Counted from the stretch's first letter, positions 34,775 through 44,141 are shown. The stretch: DNA of 64,000 bases from Lysobacter sp. 5GHs7-4 (GCF_021284765.1 NZ_CP089924.1:4544001-4608000), one strand, 5' to 3'. The notes: generated from the letters alone by a model not told the origin. Numbers and translations: made by a program.

Positions 34775-35932
34775 ATGGACGCTCCCCTGCTACCCGATTT
34801 GTCCGCCTGGCAGCGCCTGGGCGGGGCCCACACCGCCGAAGAGATCGCCCAGCAGCCCGCGCTGTGGGGCGAACTGGCGCAGGTGCTGGAGCAGTCGCGC
34901 GAGCGCATCGACGCCTTCCTCGGCGATTGGCTGCGCCAGCCCGGGCACCGGGTGATCTTCACCGGCGCCGGCAGCTCGGGCTTCATCGCCGAAATGGTCG
35001 CCGACCAGATCAATGCGCAGTGGCCGGCGGACGTGCGCGCCTTGCACACCACCAGCCTGCTCACCCATCCCTCGCTGTATCTGCAACACGACCGCCCGAC
35101 CCTGCTGGTGTCGTTCGCGCGCAGCGGTTCCAGCCCCGAAAGCATGGCGGCGGTGGAGCTGGTGCGCGACCTGGTCGAGCACGCGCGCTTCCTCGACATC
35201 ACCTGCAACGGCGAAGGCGAACTCGCGCGCCGCGGCCGCGACCGCGCCGACACCCTGACCCTGCTGATGCCGCCGGCCAGTTGCGACCGCGCCTTCGCCA
35301 TGACCAGCAGCCTGAGCTGCATGCTGCTGGCCGCGCTGGCGGTGTTCGACGCCGCGCCGTGGCCGCAGCGGCTGCAACGCCTGCACGTGCTGGCCGCGCA
35401 CGCGCAGCGCGCGCTGACCGAATGGGACGCGGACGTGACCGCGCTGGCGCAGCAGCCTTACCGCCGCGTGATCTACCTGGGCAGCGGCCCGCTGGAATCG
35501 CTGGCGCGCGAAGCCGCGCTCAAGCTGCTGGAACTCACCGCCGGCCGCGTGCTGGCGCTGGCCAACACACCGCTGGGCTTCCGCCACGGCCCCAAGTCCA
35601 CCGTCGACGGCGACACCCTGGTGGTGCTGCTGCGCAGCGCCGACGCGGTCGCGCGCCGTTACGATCAGGACCTGCTGGACGAATTGCGCCGCGACGGCAT
35701 CGCCGGCCGCGTGCTGTCGGTGGGGCCGCGCGCGCGCGATCAGGCCGACGACGATTTCGCCCTGGATGCGCCCGCCCTGCCCGATCCGTGGCTGGCGCCG
35801 TTGTGGCTGAGCATGGCCCAGCGCTACGCGTTGCAGCGCTCGGCCGCGCTCGGCCTGACCCCCGACAACCCCTTCCCCGACGGCACCGTCAACCGTGTCG
35901 TGCAGGGCGTGACCATCCACCGCCATGGCTGA
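34775..35932 (+). CDS. agaS: AgaS, SIS-domain galactosamine-6-phosphate deaminase/isomerase
   Basis: This 385-residue protein has two SIS sugar-phosphate-isomerase domains (GHRVIFTGAGSSGFIAEMVA near residue 58 and YRRVIYLGSGPLESLAREAA near 231) and the family signature LANTPLGFRHGPKS. AgaS converts galactosamine-6-phosphate to tagatose-6-phosphate and ammonia in GalNAc catabolism. The start has AGGAA 6 bases upstream. It is the first gene of the six-gene plus-strand arm and overlaps the kinase gene by 8 bases. Confidence 0.9.
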   Translation: MDAPLLPDLSAWQRLGGAHTAEEIAQQPALWGELAQVLEQSRERIDAFLGDWLRQPGHRVIFTGAGSSGFIAEMVADQINAQWPADVRALHTTSLLTHPSLYLQHDRPTLLVSFARSGSSPESMAAVELVRDLVEHARFLDITCNGEGELARRGRDRADTLTLLMPPASCDRAFAMTSSLSCMLLAALAVFDAAPWPQRLQRLHVLAAHAQRALTEWDADVTALAQQPYRRVIYLGSGPLESLAREAALKLLELTAGRVLALANTPLGFRHGPKSTVDGDTLVVLLRSADAVARRYDQDLLDELRRDGIAGRVLSVGPRARDQADDDFALDAPALPDPWLAPLWLSMAQRYALQRSAALGLTPDNPFPDGTVNRVVQGVTIHRHG

Positions 35933-36878
35933 GTCCGTCGCCAGCGCGCAGACCTACTACGGCCTGGACATCGGCGGGACCAAGATCGAGCTGGTCGCCT
36001 GCGACCAGAACATGCAGGTGCGCTACCGGCGCCGCGTGGCCACGCCCACCCACGACTACGACGCGTTTCTGCAGGCGGTGATCGATCTGGTCACCCACGC
36101 GGACGCCGACATCGGCAGCGCCGGCCTCGCCGTCGGCCTGGGCGTGCCCGGCGTGGTCGATCGCGACAGCGGACGCCAGCTCAGCTCCAACGTGCCGGCG
36201 CTGACCGGACAGCGCGTGGGACCGGATCTGCAGGCGCGCCTGTCGCGCCCCTGGTATCTGGGCAACGACTGCCAATGTTTCGCCCTGTCGGAAGCACAGG
36301 GCGGCGCGGCGGAGGGCTACGCCAGCATGTTCGGCGCGATCCTCGGCACCGGCGCCGGCGGCGGCTACTGCCTCGACGGTCGCCTGATCGCCGGCCACAA
36401 CGGCATCGCCGGCGAGTGGGGCCATTGGAGCGTGCCGGCCGCGCTGCTGCAGCGCCACGGCCTGCCGGTGCTGGACTGCGCCTGCGGCCTGCGCGGCTGC
36501 ATGGAGCGCTACGTCTCCGGCAGCGGCCTGGCCTTGATCCACCAACACGTCGGCGGCGACGTCCTCGACGCCAGCGCCATCGCGCAGCGCGCCGAACAGG
36601 GCGACGCGCAGGCCTCGCAGGCCATGCGCATCCACCGCGACCTGCTCGGCTACGGCCTGGCCGGGCTGGTGCTCACGCTGGACCCGCACGTGATCGTGCT
36701 CGGCGGCGGACTGTCCAAGCTCGACGCCCTCTACCGAGACCTGCCCGCGGCGGTCGCCGCGCATCTGTTCCGCGGCCCGCGCGTGCCGCCGATCCTGCCG
36801 CCGCTGTTCGGCGACGCCGGCGGCGCACGCGGCGCCGCCCTGCTGGCGCGTCAGCGCCATCAGGCCGCCCGACCCTGA
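35925..36878 (+). CDS. agaK: ROK-family N-acetylgalactosamine kinase
   Basis: This 317-residue ROK kinase has an N-terminal ATP-binding loop (YYGLDIGGTKIELVACD), the sugar site (GLGVPGVVD, GTGAGGGYCLDG, NGIAGEWGHWSVP) and the zinc-binding motif CACGLRGCMERYVSG (HxGxxxx...CxCGxxGCxE type). The family includes N-acetylglucosamine kinase. Its position between AgaS and AgaZ makes GalNAc the likely substrate (AgaK). Its start overlaps the agaS stop, so translation is coupled. Confidence 0.85.
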   Translation: MAESVASAQTYYGLDIGGTKIELVACDQNMQVRYRRRVATPTHDYDAFLQAVIDLVTHADADIGSAGLAVGLGVPGVVDRDSGRQLSSNVPALTGQRVGPDLQARLSRPWYLGNDCQCFALSEAQGGAAEGYASMFGAILGTGAGGGYCLDGRLIAGHNGIAGEWGHWSVPAALLQRHGLPVLDCACGLRGCMERYVSGSGLALIHQHVGGDVLDASAIAQRAEQGDAQASQAMRIHRDLLGYGLAGLVLTLDPHVIVLGGGLSKLDALYRDLPAAVAAHLFRGPRVPPILPPLFGDAGGARGAALLARQRHQAARP

Positions 36879-36889
36879 CGAGAATCTCC

Positions 36890-38212
36890 ATGTCCCTGGT
36901 GCAAAGCCTGATCGCCGCCCATCGCCGCGGCGAACGCGTCGGTCTCTACAGCGTGTGCTGCAGCAACGAACAGGTGCTGTGCGCGGCGATGCAGGTCGCG
37001 CAACGCTACGACACCGTGCTGCTGATCGAGGCGACGTCCAACCAGGTCGACCAGTTCGGCGGCTACACCGGCATGACGCCGGCGCAGTACCGCGATTTCG
37101 TGCTGCAGCTGGCGCGCGAACAGGACTTTCCGCGCGAGCGCCTGATCCTGGGCGGCGACCATCTCGGCCCCAATGCCTGGCAGCAGCGCCCGGCCGCCGA
37201 AGCCATGGCGCTGGCGCGCGAGCTGATCGCCGCCTACGTCGCCGCCGGCTTCCACAAGATCCACCTCGACTGCAGCATGGCCTGCGCCGACGACCCCACG
37301 CCGCTGCCCGACGAGATCGTGGCCGCACGCTCGGCTGAGCTGGCGCGCGTGGCCGAACGCGCCGCCGCCGATGCCGGCCTGCCGCCGCCGGTGTACGTGA
37401 TCGGCACCGAAGTGCCCGTGCCGGGCGGCGAAGCCTCGCTGGGCGGCGGCGTCGCGGTCACCGCACCCGACGCGGCCGCGCACACGCTGGAAATTCATCG
37501 CCTGGCCTTCCTGGCCCCGGACCTGGCGCCGGCCTGGGAGCGCGTGATCGCGATGGTGGTGCAGCCCGGCGTCGACTTCGACCACAGCCTGGTGCAGCGT
37601 TACGACCCACAGGCCGCGCGCGCCTTGTCGGCCTTCGTCGAAGGCCAGCCGCGCATCGTCTTCGAGGCGCACTCCACCGATTACCAGAGCGAGGACGCGC
37701 TGCACGCGCTGGTGCGCGACCACTACGCCATCCTCAAGGTCGGCCCAGCCGCGACCTACGCCTACCGCGAGGCCGTGTTCGCGCTGGCGGCGATCGAACG
37801 CGAGCTGTTGCCCGCCGAGCAATGCTCGGACCTGGTCGAGGTGCTGGACCGCTGCATGCGCGAGCGCCCCGCGTACTGGAACAAGCACTACCACGGCGAC
37901 GAACGTCAGTTGCGCCTGCTGCGCGCCTACGCGCTCAGCGACCGCAGCCGCTACTACTGGGGCGAGCCGGAGGTGCAGGCCGCGTTGCAGCGCCTGATCG
38001 ACAACCTGCGGCGCACGCCGCCGCCGACGATCCTGCTCAGCCAGTTCATGCCCGAACAGCAACGCGACGTAGAAGCCGGCCGCCTGCAGGCCGAGCCGCT
38101 GGCGCTGATCCGCCACCGCATCCACGGCCGCCTGGCCGAGTACGCCCGCGCCTGCGCCCGCAACGGCATCGGCAGCGAAAACGAAACCTCCGCAGCCAAG
38201 TCCCTTTCGTAA
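36890..38212 (+). CDS. agaZ: AgaZ/GatZ/KbaZ-family tagatose-6-phosphate pathway protein
   Basis: This 440-residue protein belongs to the GatZ/KbaZ/AgaZ family (TIM-barrel signature LIEATSNQVDQFGGYTGMTP, LGGDHLGPNAWQ, KIHLDCSM, YVIGTEVPVPGG, FEAHSTDYQ). In enterobacteria these are described as the non-catalytic subunit of tagatose-bisphosphate aldolase. In genomes lacking the partner aldolase subunit a tagatose-6-phosphate kinase role has been proposed. No AgaY/KbaY gene is in this operon. The start is ATG 36890. It lies 11 bases after the kinase gene. Confidence 0.88.
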   Translation: MSLVQSLIAAHRRGERVGLYSVCCSNEQVLCAAMQVAQRYDTVLLIEATSNQVDQFGGYTGMTPAQYRDFVLQLAREQDFPRERLILGGDHLGPNAWQQRPAAEAMALARELIAAYVAAGFHKIHLDCSMACADDPTPLPDEIVAARSAELARVAERAAADAGLPPPVYVIGTEVPVPGGEASLGGGVAVTAPDAAAHTLEIHRLAFLAPDLAPAWERVIAMVVQPGVDFDHSLVQRYDPQAARALSAFVEGQPRIVFEAHSTDYQSEDALHALVRDHYAILKVGPAATYAYREAVFALAAIERELLPAEQCSDLVEVLDRCMRERPAYWNKHYHGDERQLRLLRAYALSDRSRYYWGEPEVQAALQRLIDNLRRTPPPTILLSQFMPEQQRDVEAGRLQAEPLALIRHRIHGRLAEYARACARNGIGSENETSAAKSLS

Positions 38213-38253
38213 GGCTAAGCTTTCGGTTCCGTTCCGACCTCATCAGGCCCGTC

Positions 38254-39030
38254 ATGCGAAACACCCGCCAACGCCGGCAACAGATCCTGCAGCTGCTGGT
38301 CCAGCACGGCAACGTGCAGGTCGCGGACCTGGTGGAACGCTACGGCGTGTCCTCGGTGACGATCCGCGCCGACCTGACCCATATCGAATCGCAGGGCCTG
38401 GCCACGCGCAACCACGGCGGCGCCACCCTGGTGCGCACGCCGCCGCAGGAGCAGGACATCCATGAGAAGGACACCCTGAACCTGCCGCTGAAGGAATCCA
38501 TCGGCGCGCACGCGGCGCGGCTGGTCAAGCCCGGCGACAACATCATCATCGACTCGGGCTCGACCACGATGACCCTGGCGCGCCACCTGCGCCAGCACCG
38601 CGACGTCACGGTGATGACCAACGGCCTCAACATCGCCTGGGAGCTGGCCAACGCGCCCGGCGTGGAGCTGCTGCTCACCGGCGGCCTGCTGCGCAAGCAG
38701 TCGCTGTCGCTGCAAGGCAGCCAGGCCGAGGCCAGCCTCAATCCCTACAGCTTCGACGCCGTGTACCTGGGCGTGGACGGTCTGGACCTGCAGTTCGGGC
38801 TGACCACCCATCACGAAGCCGAGGCCAGCCTCAACCACCGCATGGTCGACCACGCGCGCCGCGTCGTGGTGCTGACCGACGCCTCCAAGTTCGGACGCGT
38901 GAGCCTGCACCGCATCGCCCGCCTCGACCAGATCCACACCGTCATCACCGACGACGGCATCAGCAGCGAGTACCGCGAGGGACTGCAGCGGCTGGGCATC
39001 GAGGTGATCATCGCCGAGCCACCGCCTTGA
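38254..39030 (+). CDS. agaR: AgaR, DeoR-family transcriptional repressor
   Basis: This 258-residue regulator has an N-terminal winged helix-turn-helix (residues 1-57, NVQVADLVERYGVSSVTIRA DLTHIE) and a DeoR C-terminal sugar-phosphate sensor domain (ARLVKPGDNIIIDSGSTTMT, ELLLTGGLLRKQ, VYLGVDGLDLQFGLT, VVLTDASKFGR). Members in GalNAc operons repress until the pathway sugar phosphate appears. It probably binds the CTTTCGA sites in the divergent promoter region. Its stop overlaps the TTG start of the deacetylase by 3 bases. Confidence 0.87.
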   Translation: MRNTRQRRQQILQLLVQHGNVQVADLVERYGVSSVTIRADLTHIESQGLATRNHGGATLVRTPPQEQDIHEKDTLNLPLKESIGAHAARLVKPGDNIIIDSGSTTMTLARHLRQHRDVTVMTNGLNIAWELANAPGVELLLTGGLLRKQSLSLQGSQAEASLNPYSFDAVYLGVDGLDLQFGLTTHHEAEASLNHRMVDHARRVVVLTDASKFGRVSLHRIARLDQIHTVITDDGISSEYREGLQRLGIEVIIAEPPP

Positions 39031-40139
39031 CCACGCCACGCGTATTGCACGGCCGCATCCTCACCGCGACGGGATGGGTGCGGGGCACCATCGAATTCGA
39101 CCGACGCGTGCGCCGCATCCGCGCCACGCAAGAGGACGGCGGCAGCGACGACGCGCCGCTGATCCTGCCCGGCTTCATCGACCTGCACGTGCACGGCGGC
39201 GCAGGCGTCGACATCATGCAAGGCGGCGACGCGGCGCGCACGGTGGCGCGCACCCACGCCCGCCACGGCACCACCGCCCTGCTGGGCACCACCATGACCG
39301 CGCATGAGGACGAGATCGTCCACGCCCTGCACGGCCTGGCGTCGGCGATCGACGCGCGCACGCCGGACATGGCGCGGGTGCTGGGCGTGCATCTGGAAGG
39401 CCCCTACATCAGCCTGGAGCGTTTGGGCGCGCAGCCGCCGCTGGTGGTCGAGGCGACCCTGGCGCAGGTCCGACGCCTGCACGCGCTGGCGCCGATCCGC
39501 GTGCTCACGCTGGCGCCGGAGGTCGGCGAACACCGGCAGCTGATCCCGCAGCTCGCGGCGCTGGGCATCCGCGTCCAGCTCGGTCACAGCGCCGGCAGCT
39601 ACGAGGATGGCGTGGCCGCGCTGGAAGCCGGCGCGGCCGGCTTCACCCATCTGTTCAACGGCATGACCGGCCTGGACCACTACCGCCCCGGCATCGCCGC
39701 CGCCGCGCTCGCCCATGCGCAATACGCCGAACTGATCCCCGACCTGCAGCACGTGCATCCGGGTGCGATCCGCACCGCGCTGCGCGCGATCCCGCGCCTG
39801 TACTGCGTGACCGACGCCACCGCCGCCACCGGCATGCCCGACGGCGAATACGCGCTGGGTTCGCAGCGCGTGCACAAATGCCTGGGCTGCGTGCGCCTGT
39901 CGACCGGTTCGCTGGCCGGCAGCGCGCTGACCATGGACCAGGCCCTGCGCAATCTGGTGGCGCTGGGCCTGGACCTGGCCGACGCCTCGCATCGCCTGTC
40001 GCTGTACCCGGCCGAGTACCTCGCGCTGCACGACCGCGGCCGCCTGCAGGAAGACGCCTGGGCCGACTTGGTGGTGATGGATCCGCAACTGCAGCTGCGC
40101 CAGGTCTTCGTCGAAGGCGATCAGATCGCGCTGGACTGA
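39027..40139 (+). CDS. agaA: N-acetylgalactosamine-6-phosphate deacetylase
   Basis: This 370-residue amidohydrolase of the NagA family has metal and catalytic motifs in order: PGFIDLHVHGGAGVDIM, GTTALLGTTMTAH, GVHLEGPYIS, QLGHSAGSYEDGVAALEAGA, THLFNGMTGLDHYRPG, and VTDATAATG (catalytic Asp). It removes acetate from GalNAc-6-phosphate to give the AgaS substrate. The start is TTG 39027 (the stop of agaR is inside this overlap). No ATG is available near the family N-terminus. NagA (GlcNAc-6-phosphate) activity cannot be excluded from sequence. Confidence 0.88.
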   Translation: MTTPRVLHGRILTATGWVRGTIEFDRRVRRIRATQEDGGSDDAPLILPGFIDLHVHGGAGVDIMQGGDAARTVARTHARHGTTALLGTTMTAHEDEIVHALHGLASAIDARTPDMARVLGVHLEGPYISLERLGAQPPLVVEATLAQVRRLHALAPIRVLTLAPEVGEHRQLIPQLAALGIRVQLGHSAGSYEDGVAALEAGAAGFTHLFNGMTGLDHYRPGIAAAALAHAQYAELIPDLQHVHPGAIRTALRAIPRLYCVTDATAATGMPDGEYALGSQRVHKCLGCVRLSTGSLAGSALTMDQALRNLVALGLDLADASHRLSLYPAEYLALHDRGRLQEDAWADLVVMDPQLQLRQVFVEGDQIALD

Positions 40140-40236
40140 GTTCCGCCCGCTTCGCGGCAAGGCCGCCGCACGCACCACCGTTCGAATCGCGCACCCGCGC
40201 ACCGCACGGCCACCCTTCGCACACAGGATCGGCACG

Positions 40237-42042
40237 ATGAACGACGCTACCGCCGCCACGCCCCTGCCCGCGCGCGCCGACACGCCGCGCTGGCGCATCC
40301 GCTACCTGCTGTTCATCGCCGGCATGGGCGGCCTGCTCTACGGCATCGACATCGGCATCATCGCCGGCGCGCTGCCGTATCTGGAGGCCACCGCCACCGC
40401 CAGCTGGCACCTGAGCAGCCAGCAGCTGGGCTTCGTGGTCGCCGCGGTGCTGTTGGGCAGCGTGCTGTCCTCGCTGTTCGCCGGCGCCGTCGCCGACCTG
40501 ATCGGCCGGCGCGGCGCGATGCTGCTCAGCGGCGTGCTGTTCACCGTCAGCATTCCGGTGATGGCCCTGGCCTCGGGCTACGTGCCGCTGCTGCTGGGGC
40601 GCCTGCTGCAAGGCATCAGCGGCGGCTTGATCGGCGTGGTCGTGCCCCTGTATCTGGCCGAGGTGCTGAGCCCGGAACGCCGCGGCCGCGGCGCGGCGAT
40701 GTTCCAGCTGCTGCTGACCGTCGGCCTGGTGCTGGCGGCGGTGATCGGGCTGTACCACGCGCACGCCGTCGATGCGGCAACTGCATCGGTGCAGTCGCTG
40801 GCCGCCGCCGAACAGCAGCGCGTACTGTTCGCGGTCAAGGACCACGCCTGGCGCACGATCTTCTGGAGCTGCCTGCTACCGGGCCTGATCTTCAGCGCGG
40901 GCGTGCTGCTGTTGAACGAATCGCCGCGCTGGCTGGTGCGGCGCGGCCGCATCGACCGCGCGCGCGTAGCCCTGCAGCGCACGGTGCCGGCGGCCGAGGT
41001 CGAAACCACCCTGCGCAGCATGCAGGCGCCGATGGCCGCCACCGCCGATCCGACACAGGCGCGTGACCGGCTGCTGAGCCGGCGCTACGTGTGGCCGTTC
41101 CTGCTGGCCTGCGCCGTGCTCGCCTTCACCCAGGCCACCGGCATCAACTCGGTGCTGGCCTATGCGGTCAACATCCTCAATCAGGCCGGCCTGCCCGGCG
41201 CGGCGGCCAACTGGGCGGACGTCTCGATCAAGCTGCTCAATGCGGTGATGACCGTGGTGGCGCTGGTGCTGGTCGACCGCAAGGGCCGCAAGTTCCTGCT
41301 CATGCTCGGCAGCGGCGGCATCGCGGTGGCCCTGCTGGCGGCGGCGCTGCTGTTCGTGCGTGCCGAACGCGATCTGCAGGACGTGCGCCAGCCCTTGCAA
41401 CAGCAGATCGCCGGCGATGCGCTGTCGCTGCGCTTCGACGGCGAACAATGGCGCCGCCTGGGCGTAGACCCGGCCGCGCAGCCGCAGCAGCTGACCGTGG
41501 CCTACGCCTACGGCGGTTTCAGCAACGTGCGCTCGCTGCGCAGCGATGCCCTGGGCGATGCCGAACTCGTCCTGCGCCGCCAGGACAGCGTGCAGGCCGA
41601 CAGCGTGATCGGCGCGTTCTTCCGCCGCCTGCACCTCAACCCCTTCCCCGATCCGGCCGCCGCCGCGCAGGCGCCGCTGACCATCGAACGCGCCAGCCTG
41701 GGCCCGGTGCCGTCGCCCGCGCATGGCTGGGCGGTGGCGGTGTGCATCCTGGTGTTCGTGGCCTTCTTCGCGGTAGGCCCGGGCGTATGCGTGTGGCTGG
41801 CGCTGTCGGAGCTGATGCCCACGCGCATTCGCTCCAACGGCATGAGCATCGCCCTGCTGATCAACCAGTTCGTGTCGACGGTGATCGCGGCCATCTTCCT
41901 GCCCACCGTCGGCCATTACGGCTACGCCAGCATGTTCTTCTTCTGGGCCGGCTGCACCGTGGTGTATTTCCTGGTCGCGGCCTTCCTGCTGCCGGAAACC
42001 AAGGGCAAGTCGCTGGAGCAGATCGAGGCGCACTTCCGCTGA
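40237..42042 (+). CDS. agaP: MFS sugar-porter permease, probably for GalNAc
   Basis: This 601-residue sugar-porter-family transporter has signatures FIAGMGGLLYGIDIGIIAGA (helix 1), DLIGRRGAMLLSGV (loop 2-3), GRLLQGISGGLIGVVVPLYLAEVLSPERRGR split between helices 4 and 5, ESPRWLVRRGR, ATGINSVLAYAVN, and PETKGKSLEQIE at the end. It is about 120 residues longer than usual. The extra part (about residues 385-500) is polar and predicted to be a periplasmic loop between two helices. It is the final gene of the aga arm, 97 bases after the deacetylase. Confidence 0.85.
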   Translation: MNDATAATPLPARADTPRWRIRYLLFIAGMGGLLYGIDIGIIAGALPYLEATATASWHLSSQQLGFVVAAVLLGSVLSSLFAGAVADLIGRRGAMLLSGVLFTVSIPVMALASGYVPLLLGRLLQGISGGLIGVVVPLYLAEVLSPERRGRGAAMFQLLLTVGLVLAAVIGLYHAHAVDAATASVQSLAAAEQQRVLFAVKDHAWRTIFWSCLLPGLIFSAGVLLLNESPRWLVRRGRIDRARVALQRTVPAAEVETTLRSMQAPMAATADPTQARDRLLSRRYVWPFLLACAVLAFTQATGINSVLAYAVNILNQAGLPGAAANWADVSIKLLNAVMTVVALVLVDRKGRKFLLMLGSGGIAVALLAAALLFVRAERDLQDVRQPLQQQIAGDALSLRFDGEQWRRLGVDPAAQPQQLTVAYAYGGFSNVRSLRSDALGDAELVLRRQDSVQADSVIGAFFRRLHLNPFPDPAAAAQAPLTIERASLGPVPSPAHGWAVAVCILVFVAFFAVGPGVCVWLALSELMPTRIRSNGMSIALLINQFVSTVIAAIFLPTVGHYGYASMFFFWAGCTVVYFLVAAFLLPETKGKSLEQIEAHFR

Positions 42043-42054
42043 GCGCGCCGCGTA

Positions 42055-42083
42055 TCCACGCGTGGGATGGGCCCACGCGTGGA
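42055..42083. terminator. Bidirectional hairpin between agaP and the DUF5694 gene
   Basis: Perfect 12-bp arms tccacgcgtggg and cccacgcgtgga flank a 5-nt loop. The hairpin sits between two converging stop codons (42042 and 42095) and can end transcription from both sides. Confidence 0.7.
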
Positions 42084-42094
42084 CGGGATCGGAC

Positions 42095-43159
42095 TTACTT
42101 CAGCACCTGCTGCACGTCGACCAGCTCCACGCCGCCCATCTGGCCGAGGTAGCTATCGAACCACGGCTTGTGCGAGGCGCCGACCACCGACAGCACGCGC
42201 GCGCCCGGGCGCTCGCGAAAGACCTCGCGGATGTTGGCGACCATGCGCAGGTTGCGGGTTTCCCAGCCGGCGAAGTAGAGCTGTCCGTAGTGCTGGGGCG
42301 AGGGATCCTTCAGGGCGGCGGCGAAATCGCTGTCGATCGCGATGCGCAGCACGCCGGGATCGTTGATGTAGCGGTACAGCGCCAGCATGTCGCCCGATCG
42401 GCTGATCGCGTCCTCGCGATCGCGCATCGGCTTGGCCGCGGGCGCGGCGGCGTCCCAGGCCGCCTGCACCGCCTTGCCGTAGGCCGCTTCGTCGGCGACT
42501 TCGATGTTGTCGCCGGTGTGGTCGTCGACCGCATACACGCGCTGCAGGCCCAATCGCGCCGCCAGTCGCGCGGCGATCGACGCGTTCTCGTTGTTGCGCG
42601 TGGTCGCCTTCTCCAGCAGCGCCACCAGCGCCTCGGTCAGGCCGTCGCCCGCGCGCCGCTCCGGTTCGGGGAGTTGCCACCATTGCACCAGCGCCGAGGT
42701 GCCGTCGTTGGCGGCCATGAACAACGAAGCCAGGCGCCGCCGTTGCGCGGGCGTGGGCGCCGACGGCCATTGCCGCAGCGTCTTGCGCACCTCGCCGATC
42801 GCCGCCGGCACGCTCAGGCCGGTCGCGGCCTGGACCGCCTCCAGGTTCGGGCAGTACGAACCCGGACCGCTGCTGCCGCCGTAGACCACCGGATGCCGCG
42901 CGATCAGGTCGCATTGCTCGCCCGACAGGGCCTCGATGGTGATGATGTCCGGCTTGAACGCGGCCAGCCGGTCCAGCACCGGCGCCAACGAATCGCGGTC
43001 GAAGTCCGCCGGCATCTGGCTCAGGTGCACCGTGCCCAACACCAACAGCTGCGTGCGCGGCCCCTTCATGCCCTGGTCCAGCGTCGACAGATCCACCTGC
43101 GCCGCGGCCGTGCCCGCCATGCCCCAGCACAATCCCAATACCGCCAATGTCCTAAGCAA
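42095..43159 (-). CDS. Secreted DUF5694 protein
   Basis: This is a 354-residue protein from TTG 43159, where AAGGAG sits 7 bases upstream and which begins directly with a signal peptide (LRTLAVLGLCWGMAGTAAAQ). A longer ATG start at 43192 would put the Shine-Dalgarno inside the gene. The body shows LLVLGTVHLSQMP near residue 43, a TraB/ChaN-like LGTxH opening, and DIITIEALSGEQC, both typical of DUF5694. Family function is not known. It converges on agaP and appears monocistronic. Confidence 0.75.
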   Translation of the reverse strand: MLRTLAVLGLCWGMAGTAAAQVDLSTLDQGMKGPRTQLLVLGTVHLSQMPADFDRDSLAPVLDRLAAFKPDIITIEALSGEQCDLIARHPVVYGGSSGPGSYCPNLEAVQAATGLSVPAAIGEVRKTLRQWPSAPTPAQRRRLASLFMAANDGTSALVQWWQLPEPERRAGDGLTEALVALLEKATTRNNENASIAARLAARLGLQRVYAVDDHTGDNIEVADEAAYGKAVQAAWDAAAPAAKPMRDREDAISRSGDMLALYRYINDPGVLRIAIDSDFAAALKDPSPQHYGQLYFAGWETRNLRMVANIREVFRERPGARVLSVVGASHKPWFDSYLGQMGGVELVDVQQVLK

Positions 43160-43389
43160 GGTATCGCTCCTTATGATCGCGGCCCGCATGGCGGGCGCTA
43201 CGGCCGAGTGTCGATGTCCGGCGCAACCGCCGCCAGTGCGCACGGCCCCATGACCCGCGCAGTGCTTAGATGCAGCAGGCGCTCGACGGTTTAATGCTGA
43301 CCGGGTGCCATCTGCGGCACCGGATCGCGCGCATGCGACACTCCGACGATCTTCTCCCGACACCGCCCGCCAACCGTGAGCCGCCGCGC

Positions 43390-44019
43390 ATGAAACTGCT
43401 ACTCGTCGGAGCGACCGGCTTGGTCGGCCGTCACGTCCTCGCCCTGGCCTTGGCGCATCCGGCCGTCGAAGCCGTGACCGCGCCCGCGCGCCGTGCGCTG
43501 GACGCGCAACCCAAGCTGCTGGCGCCGGTCGTCGACTTCGACGCGCTGCCGGCGCAGGCGTCCTGGTGGCGGGCCGACGCCGTGATCTGCACCTTGGGCA
43601 CGACGATACGCGTGGCCGGTTCGCAGCCGGCGTTCCGCCGTGTCGACCACGACTACCCGCTGGCGGTGGCGCGGCTCGCGCGCGAGCACGGGGTGCCAAC
43701 CTACGCGCTGAACTCGGCGCTGGGCGCCGATCCGGACTCGCGCTTGTTCTACAACCGGGTGAAAGGCGAACTCGAACGCGATCTGGGCGAGCTGGGCTTT
43801 CGTTCGCTGACGCTGGTCCGGCCCGGATTGATCGGCGGCCAGCGCGACGAGCACCGCTTCGGCGAACGCGTCGCCACCGTGGGTTTGGGCCTGCTGGCGC
43901 CGCTGCTGCCGCGACGCTGGCGCATCAACCCCGCCGAGCGCATCGCCCAGGCGCTGTTGGACGCGACCATCGATGCCGTGCCCGGGCGCCATGTCGTCGG
44001 TTCCGAACGGCTGACCTGA
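43390..44019 (+). CDS. Atypical SDR / NAD(P)-binding oxidoreductase
   Basis: This 209-residue Rossmann-fold protein has the dinucleotide motif LLVGATGLVGRHVL at the N-terminus, ICTLGTTIRVAGS, and a YNRVK segment in the position of the SDR YxxxK pair. It resembles the HTATIP2/YbjT-like atypical short-chain dehydrogenases. The substrate is unknown. The start at 43390 follows the family N-terminus. Nothing in the neighbourhood hints at a pathway. Confidence 0.8.
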   Translation: MKLLLVGATGLVGRHVLALALAHPAVEAVTAPARRALDAQPKLLAPVVDFDALPAQASWWRADAVICTLGTTIRVAGSQPAFRRVDHDYPLAVARLAREHGVPTYALNSALGADPDSRLFYNRVKGELERDLGELGFRSLTLVRPGLIGGQRDEHRFGERVATVGLGLLAPLLPRRWRINPAERIAQALLDATIDAVPGRHVVGSERLT

Positions 44020-44141
44020 GGCGGCCGCGCCACGGCCCAGCCGGACCTGTGCAATTTGCGCACAGCCGCTGTTCGCCCAGGCCTCTCGGATACGCGTTTC
44101 GCAGCTCGCATCATGGCGCCCTCCCACACCGAGGCACACAG

